From assembly GCA_039806065.1 (NCBI GenBank), contig JBDKJS010000218.1, positions 1 through 36,289 on the forward strand: a DNA stretch of 36,289 nucleotides, given 5' to 3'. This document shows, piece by piece, positions 32,894-36,289 of the stretch. Position 1 is the first letter of the stretch, and every line of letters begins with the position of its first letter. Source of the DNA: JBDKJS01 sp039806065 (GTDB lineage Bacteria; Bacteroidota; Bacteroidia; AKYH767-A; 2013-40CM-41-45). Below the pieces are notes generated by a model, which saw nothing but the letters and a program-made list of their open reading frames with translations, did not search any database and was not told the DNA's origin. The translations under genes and the position numbers were made by a program.

Positions 32894-33496
32894 CTATTTG
32901 CTGCCTTTCTTTTTATAATCGTCCATCAGTCCTTTTCCGGCTAAAATCAATGGCTTACAAGTTTCGACTCTTGAGGCGCGGGTGGCCGACTGCTTGGCCG
33001 ATTCAATGTGCATCAAATACTGACGCTGCCTGCCAGGTGTGAGCTTTTTAAAAGCTTCGTGAAAGAGCGCATCCTTTTGAAATGCAGCACTCAATTCTTG
33101 TGGCACCGGGCGTTCTTCTATCTTTTTAAATTTAACGGCAAGGCCCGCTTCACTGGCTGCCATCATTTCAAAGATATAAGCTTTAAGAATCGCCTTAGTT
33201 TTCAGAATTTGATCTACATTGGTGAACTTAATTAGCTTGGCCGATTGGGTATTGGGGCCTGGAAATTCTAATATCTGATGCTCATCTTTAAGTAATACCC
33301 CTTGAAAAAAACTTAATGTGCAGTAGTCCTTGAAGGAACCGATAATAAAAAGATTTTTACCATTGTGCGAATAGCAAGGTTGGTACCATTTTAATTCCTC
33401 TTCCAATCCGCAGCTGAGTAATATTTTGCGCAGCAATTCCATTTCAGGTTTCCAGAGCTTGGCATTATTGAATATTTTATCGAGCTTTTCTTTCAT
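32894..33496 (-). CDS. DUF1801 / YdeI-OmpD-associated-like protein
   Basis: A 200-residue cytoplasmic protein with two parts. Residues about 10-110 have the DUF1801 fold pattern (LRKILLSCGLEEELKWYQPCYSHNGKNLFIIGSFKDYCTLSFF), the frataxin/YdhG-like fold. Residues 120-195 have the YdeI/OmdA signature: VPQELSAAFQKDALFHEAFKKLTPGRQRQYLMHIESAKQSATRASRVETC. The latter family has been called bacteriocin protection or OmpD-associated, without a firm biochemical role. The start at 33496 is single and clear. It is preceded 34 bp upstream by the unknown helical gene in the same direction. Confidence 0.85.
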   Translation of the reverse strand: MKEKLDKIFNNAKLWKPEMELLRKILLSCGLEEELKWYQPCYSHNGKNLFIIGSFKDYCTLSFFQGVLLKDEHQILEFPGPNTQSAKLIKFTNVDQILKTKAILKAYIFEMMAASEAGLAVKFKKIEERPVPQELSAAFQKDALFHEAFKKLTPGRQRQYLMHIESAKQSATRASRVETCKPLILAGKGLMDDYKKKGSK

Positions 33497-33530
33497 ATTA
33501 ATGGTATCGTGGGATATTAGTATAACTAAA

Positions 33531-34043
33531 TTATGCTGTGAGGTGAGTGTGTAGCTGTTGCTGAAGCTTGGTAATGGTATCGGTATAATCTTTCCAATAA
33601 TCAGGATGTAGTTTGCTGATGAGTTTTTGTACTTTTTCCAATTGGCTGCTGACCATATTGTAAAGCGCTGTGCTTTGCTGCAGGTTTAATTTTAGATCAA
33701 ATACTTTTTGACAAAAATAGCAATACAGTAGTATTTGATTCTCGCTGGTGGGTAAAAACTTGGCATATCTATTTACGATCCGTAAAATTTTTCTTAAGCT
33801 TTTTTTGAGGAAGTAAATATTTTTTTGGGTGGCTATGTTTACAAATTCTTGATCAAGGGATGCAAATATGGTATCTAAAAATCCTTGGGGTTGTTGTGCA
33901 TAGTATAGTTCGAAGTGGATGAGTTCTTTCACTTCCTTTTTATATTTGGCACAGCGCAGTATTATTTGGATAAGGTCGGCTGTGGGGAGGTGGAGTAACT
34001 CTTTTTTTATTTCACTTAGGGGTGCTTCTAGCTTAATGGCCAT
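33531..34043 (-). CDS. Unknown all-helical cytoplasmic protein
   Basis: No family recognised. The 170 residues have no signal peptide and are predicted entirely alpha-helical by periodicity (SEIKKELLHLPTADLIQIILRCAKYKKEVKELIHFEL; KNIYFLKKSLRKILRIVNRYAKFL; STALYNMVSSQLEKVQKLISKL). It carries several Cys and Tyr residues in NQILLYCYFCQKVF. Regular Leu spacing could give a helical repeat or coiled coil. It ends 34 bp before the DUF1801 gene, same strand, so the two may be co-transcribed. Codon use resembles its neighbours. Confidence 0.7.
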   Translation of the reverse strand: MAIKLEAPLSEIKKELLHLPTADLIQIILRCAKYKKEVKELIHFELYYAQQPQGFLDTIFASLDQEFVNIATQKNIYFLKKSLRKILRIVNRYAKFLPTSENQILLYCYFCQKVFDLKLNLQQSTALYNMVSSQLEKVQKLISKLHPDYWKDYTDTITKLQQQLHTHLTA

Positions 34044-34334
34044 GATGGCTAAAGTAGTAAATGAAAATTATATCTTCTACTTCAGTTTTAAAGGAAGTCT
34101 TCAAAATAAAATTTTTCTTGAGGTTATTATTAACATTTATCGAAACAAATAATAATCCCCAAAGGGAGAATTTTGAAAACAGATGATTGAATAGAAAATA
34201 CCATTTCGAATTCACAATTGCCTGAATTTGAGTAAAATAGTAGTATATTTTGGAAAAAATAAAATATTCTGTATAAAATTAAATTTTGTAACATTCTAAT
34301 TCGAATATTATTATACTTTCGTTGGCAACTTGTG
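34044..34334. other. AT-rich intergenic region, nothing definite
   Basis: This space lies between the divergently transcribed helical gene and the HYC_CC_PP gene. Two reading frames across it are short, AT-driven and lack family features. TACTTTCG near 34315-34322 is a one-mismatch TAnnTTTG box that could serve the HYC_CC_PP gene. No repeat or stable hairpin was found. Confidence 0.4.
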
Positions 34335-34724
34335 ATGAGAAAATCAATATACATATTCTTAGTATTCTGTTTTGTTCTATCTAACAATGGTATCACAATA
34401 TCTTATCATTATTGTGGTAATATCCTTAGCTCGGTTCATCTATTTAGTCCTGATGCCCATCCTTGTAAGTGTGGTAAGAAGTCAATGGCAAAAAATTGCT
34501 GCAAGGATAAAACTGATTTTTTTATTGTTAAAAGTGATTTAAACAAATCAGAAACTTTCATTGAAATTAGTATTGCTTCTAACAAAATTTATGAATACTT
34601 GTCATATCCCGATTTGACTAAAAAATTTGAAACTGAACAAAATATTCAGATTCAACTTCACCCACCACCCTTACCTTCATTTAGGACACCTATCTACTTG
34701 TTGGAAAAGTCATTTCGAATTTAG
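34335..34724 (+). CDS. HYC_CC_PP family small secreted protein
   Basis: A 129-residue secreted protein from ATG 34335; a GTG one codon upstream is the alternative. Signal peptide MRKSIYIFLVFCFVLS is followed by the marks that name the family: His25-Tyr26-Cys27 (YHYCG), a Cys pair with flanking CKC (Cys44, Cys46, Cys55, Cys56 in NCCKD), and a C-terminal Pro run (HPPPLPS, 109-115). These small proteins are Bacteroidota-specific and tend to occur near copper or heavy-metal efflux genes; their role is unproven. Here it is about 18 kb from the efflux block, followed by MarR-like dyads and a thioredoxin-fold protein. Confidence 0.8.
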   Translation: MRKSIYIFLVFCFVLSNNGITISYHYCGNILSSVHLFSPDAHPCKCGKKSMAKNCCKDKTDFFIVKSDLNKSETFIEISIASNKIYEYLSYPDLTKKFETEQNIQIQLHPPPLPSFRTPIYLLEKSFRI

Positions 34725-34745
34725 TTTTGTTTTTTTTTAGAATTG

Positions 34746-34808
34746 TTAGTCAACTAATAATTTAGTTGACTATTTGTTTATGGCTAATTTTTATTAGTCG
34801 ATTAATAA
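34746..34808. promoter_or_regulatory. Three MarR-like operator dyads before the thioredoxin-fold gene
   Basis: Three copies of a roughly 12-bp dyad: TTAGTCAACTAA (34746-34757), TTAGTTGACTAT (34762-34773) and TTAGTCGATTAA (34794-34805). The first two together form a perfect 11-bp inverted repeat (34747-34757 and 34762-34772). The third sits in an 18-bp near-palindrome (34791-34808). The TTAGTYRACTAA core resembles MarR-family sites. They lie in the 117-bp gap 34-96 bp before the ATG at 34842. The first inverted repeat might instead end the HYC_CC_PP transcript. Confidence 0.5.
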
Positions 34809-34841
34809 TTCAATCAATTTAACAAACTAAATAAATAAGAA

Positions 34842-35630
34842 ATGAAAAAAATTATCCTTTTAATAGTACTAGTCATCACTAATAGTACAGTGATCTTCAG
34901 CCAAACGCCTCTGCAATTTTCTGGATCGGACTGCAATGGCAACCCAGTAAATCTATTCGATGACCTTGATGCTGGCAAGGCTGTTATCCTACATTTTTAC
35001 ATGCCAAGCTGTGGTAGTTGTCCTCCACCAGCAAAAAAAATACAAGCTATGGCTGCAGGTATAAATGCAATGCATCCTGGCATGGTCAAAGGCTATGCCT
35101 TCCCATTTCAAAATTCTACCACCTGCAGCTACTCCTCAGGATGGGTAAGCTCGAATGGACTTGATGATTTATATGCCCCTATGGATAGCGGTGCTACGCA
35201 TGTAGCCAACTATGGAGGCTTTGGAATGCCAACTGTAGTATTGTTAGGCGGTAGTGGTACTAATAGAAGAGTTATGTTTTCATCACAAAGTTTTTCAACG
35301 AATGACACGACTGAAATGAGAGATAGTATTCTTGCATTACTAAATGCTACAGGATTAAATGATTTTGAATCCAACTTAACTGGCTTTACCCTATACCCAA
35401 ATCCCTCTTCTGATATTTTGGAAATCAATATTGACGTAAAGAAAAAATCAACTCTTGAAATTGAACTTATTGATATCTTAGGGCATAGCATTTCGATAAT
35501 TTCAAACGAAGAAATTATCGGCAATAGAATGGTTTCATACAATGTATCAAAGCTTCAAAGCGGAACATATATTGCTCACCTCAGAATAAATGATTTTGAT
35601 TCTTACAAGAAACTAATCATTAATCACTAA
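34842..35630 (+). CDS. Secreted thioredoxin-fold (redoxin-like) protein with T9SS sorting domain
   Basis: A 262-residue exported protein. Signal peptide 1-20 (VIFSQ) leads to a thioredoxin/AhpC-like domain (about 21-168). It has the active-site motif Cys57-Gly-Ser-Cys60 in HFYMPSCGSCPPP and the cis-proline Pro130 in GFGMPTVVLLGG. A type A sorting domain follows (about 181-262; LYPNPSSDILEI, LQSGTYIAHLRINDFDSYKKLIIN). It would act as a disulfide oxidoreductase or redox-responsive protein on or outside the cell surface, an uncommon place for a thioredoxin fold but seen in Bacteroidota. The next secreted-protein gene starts 3 bp after its stop, so they form an operon. Confidence 0.85.
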   Translation: MKKIILLIVLVITNSTVIFSQTPLQFSGSDCNGNPVNLFDDLDAGKAVILHFYMPSCGSCPPPAKKIQAMAAGINAMHPGMVKGYAFPFQNSTTCSYSSGWVSSNGLDDLYAPMDSGATHVANYGGFGMPTVVLLGGSGTNRRVMFSSQSFSTNDTTEMRDSILALLNATGLNDFESNLTGFTLYPNPSSDILEINIDVKKKSTLEIELIDILGHSISIISNEEIIGNRMVSYNVSKLQSGTYIAHLRINDFDSYKKLIINH

Positions 35631-35633
35631 CCA

Positions 35634-36289
35634 ATGTATAATTTATTAATGAACCTTATTTCAGTAGTCATACTTATTATGGCTACTGAAATTTCGGATG
35701 CTCAATCATATACATTAGATCCGAATGACACAATAAGTATGAATGGTCAATTAGATGATTTGTCAACTCTCAGCATTCAACAAAATAATAATACAAATGG
35801 CATTATTCAACTTAGCTGGCAAAAAATTTACGAAAGTCTTCCTGCTAATTGGACAGCAGCAGTGTGCGACAATTCAGCATGCTATACTTATTTGGTAAAT
35901 AGTGGAAATATGAATCCAATTAACCCGAATGAATATGGCTTGTTACTACTTCACATAACACCACATGTAAATTACGGGTCAGCAATAGTCCAATATGCAG
36001 TATGGGATGTTGCTTCACCAAATATTATTGATACATTAACTTATAGTCTTACGGTTAACCAACCAACTGATCTAATTCACAATAGTTTTAATGATGCCAT
36101 AAATTTCTACCCTAATCCTAGCTCTGATAAATTAACCATTGAATCGGGATTCGCGGAATCCGTTGAATATAAACTAGTTAGTATAAATGGGGAAATTATA
36201 TTTGCGGATCAACTTAAGCCTAAGTTGAATTCTATTTCATTGTTAAATATTAAAAGTGGAATTTATTTTATAAATGTGTTGAATCATAA
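35634..36289 (+). CDS. Secreted protein with T9SS sorting domain, cut by window end
   Basis: Open frame from ATG 35634 to the last base (218 codons plus two bases, no stop), so the 3' end is outside the window. The start is 3 bp after the stop of the redoxin-like gene; an in-frame ATG at 35649 is an alternative. The signal peptide ends at ISDAQ. Residues about 25-140 are a beta-sandwich with two Cys (AAVCDNSACYTY), and the end shows the beginning of a type A sorting domain (INFYPNPSSDKLTIES, SGIYFINVLNH). It shares sorting-domain type and operon with the redoxin-like protein, which might act on this Cys pair. No family name can be given. Confidence 0.75.
   Translation, partial: MYNLLMNLISVVILIMATEISDAQSYTLDPNDTISMNGQLDDLSTLSIQQNNNTNGIIQLSWQKIYESLPANWTAAVCDNSACYTYLVNSGNMNPINPNEYGLLLLHITPHVNYGSAIVQYAVWDVASPNIIDTLTYSLTVNQPTDLIHNSFNDAINFYPNPSSDKLTIESGFAESVEYKLVSINGEIIFADQLKPKLNSISLLNIKSGIYFINVLNH

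Noticed and set aside
34130..34396. 88-codon minus frame upstream of and overlapping the HYC_CC_PP gene
   Set aside because: AT-driven composition, no start context or family features, and it runs antisense into a recognised gene.

Overview
The window comes from a member of the Bacteroidota, probably a Chitinophagales/Sphingobacteriales-type environmental bacterium. The signs are several proteins with type IX secretion (T9SS) C-terminal sorting domains, a CarboxypepD_reg-type TonB-dependent receptor, TAnnTTTG promoter motifs without Shine-Dalgarno sequences, PorT-like outer-membrane barrels, and lineage families such as DUF6660 and HYC_CC_PP. There are no rRNA or tRNA genes, no insertion sequences and no CRISPR array. 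Both ends are open: pfkA is cut at base 1 and a T9SS-sorted protein is cut at the last base.

Layout. (a) 1-2670, housekeeping: pfkA (partial) behind a THUMP/NPPY RNA methyltransferase on the minus strand, with divergent efp and its terminator. (b) 2671-2927, a non-coding interval with three related short repeats. (c) 2928-16223, a same-strand (minus) block of ten genes. In order of transcription these are: di-heme DUF1111 oxidoreductase, Rieske protein, porin, DUF6660 Cys/His protein, CzcA-CzcC fusion, CzcB, small lipoprotein, CX4CH heme/beta-propeller lipoprotein, Zn/Cd-type P1B ATPase and DUF3703. A DtxR-like palindrome lies just upstream of the first gene. (d) 16436-17717, GNAT acetyltransferase and two small membrane proteins. 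(e) 18015-23772, two large secreted T9SS proteins, one with PKD/GEVED domains and one with FG-GAP repeats, in convergent orientation. (f) 23825-29158, AraC regulator, divergent pnuC plus NadR-like kinase, a small outer-membrane protein, and a TPP riboswitch in front of a TonB-dependent receptor. (g) 29155-34043, LRR protein, ribF, murF, an outer-membrane barrel, a DUF1801/YdeI-like protein and an unknown helical protein. (h) 34335-36289, HYC_CC_PP protein, three MarR-like dyads, a thioredoxin-fold T9SS protein and a partial T9SS protein.

How the genes fit together. Block (c) is the most unusual part. A tripartite RND efflux pump (inner-membrane pump and outer-membrane channel fused in one chain, plus a His-rich adaptor) and a P1B ATPase could carry divalent metal from cytoplasm to periplasm to outside. 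In the same transcription unit are periplasmic electron-transfer proteins (two c-type cytochromes and a Rieske protein) and a porin. The DtxR-like box suggests Fe or Mn control of at least the promoter-proximal redox genes. Region (f) is a vitamin-acquisition region: the TPP riboswitch points to thiamine for the TonB receptor, while PnuC plus a NadR-like kinase fits nicotinamide riboside salvage. All functional statements rest on motif recognition by eye; no database search was run.
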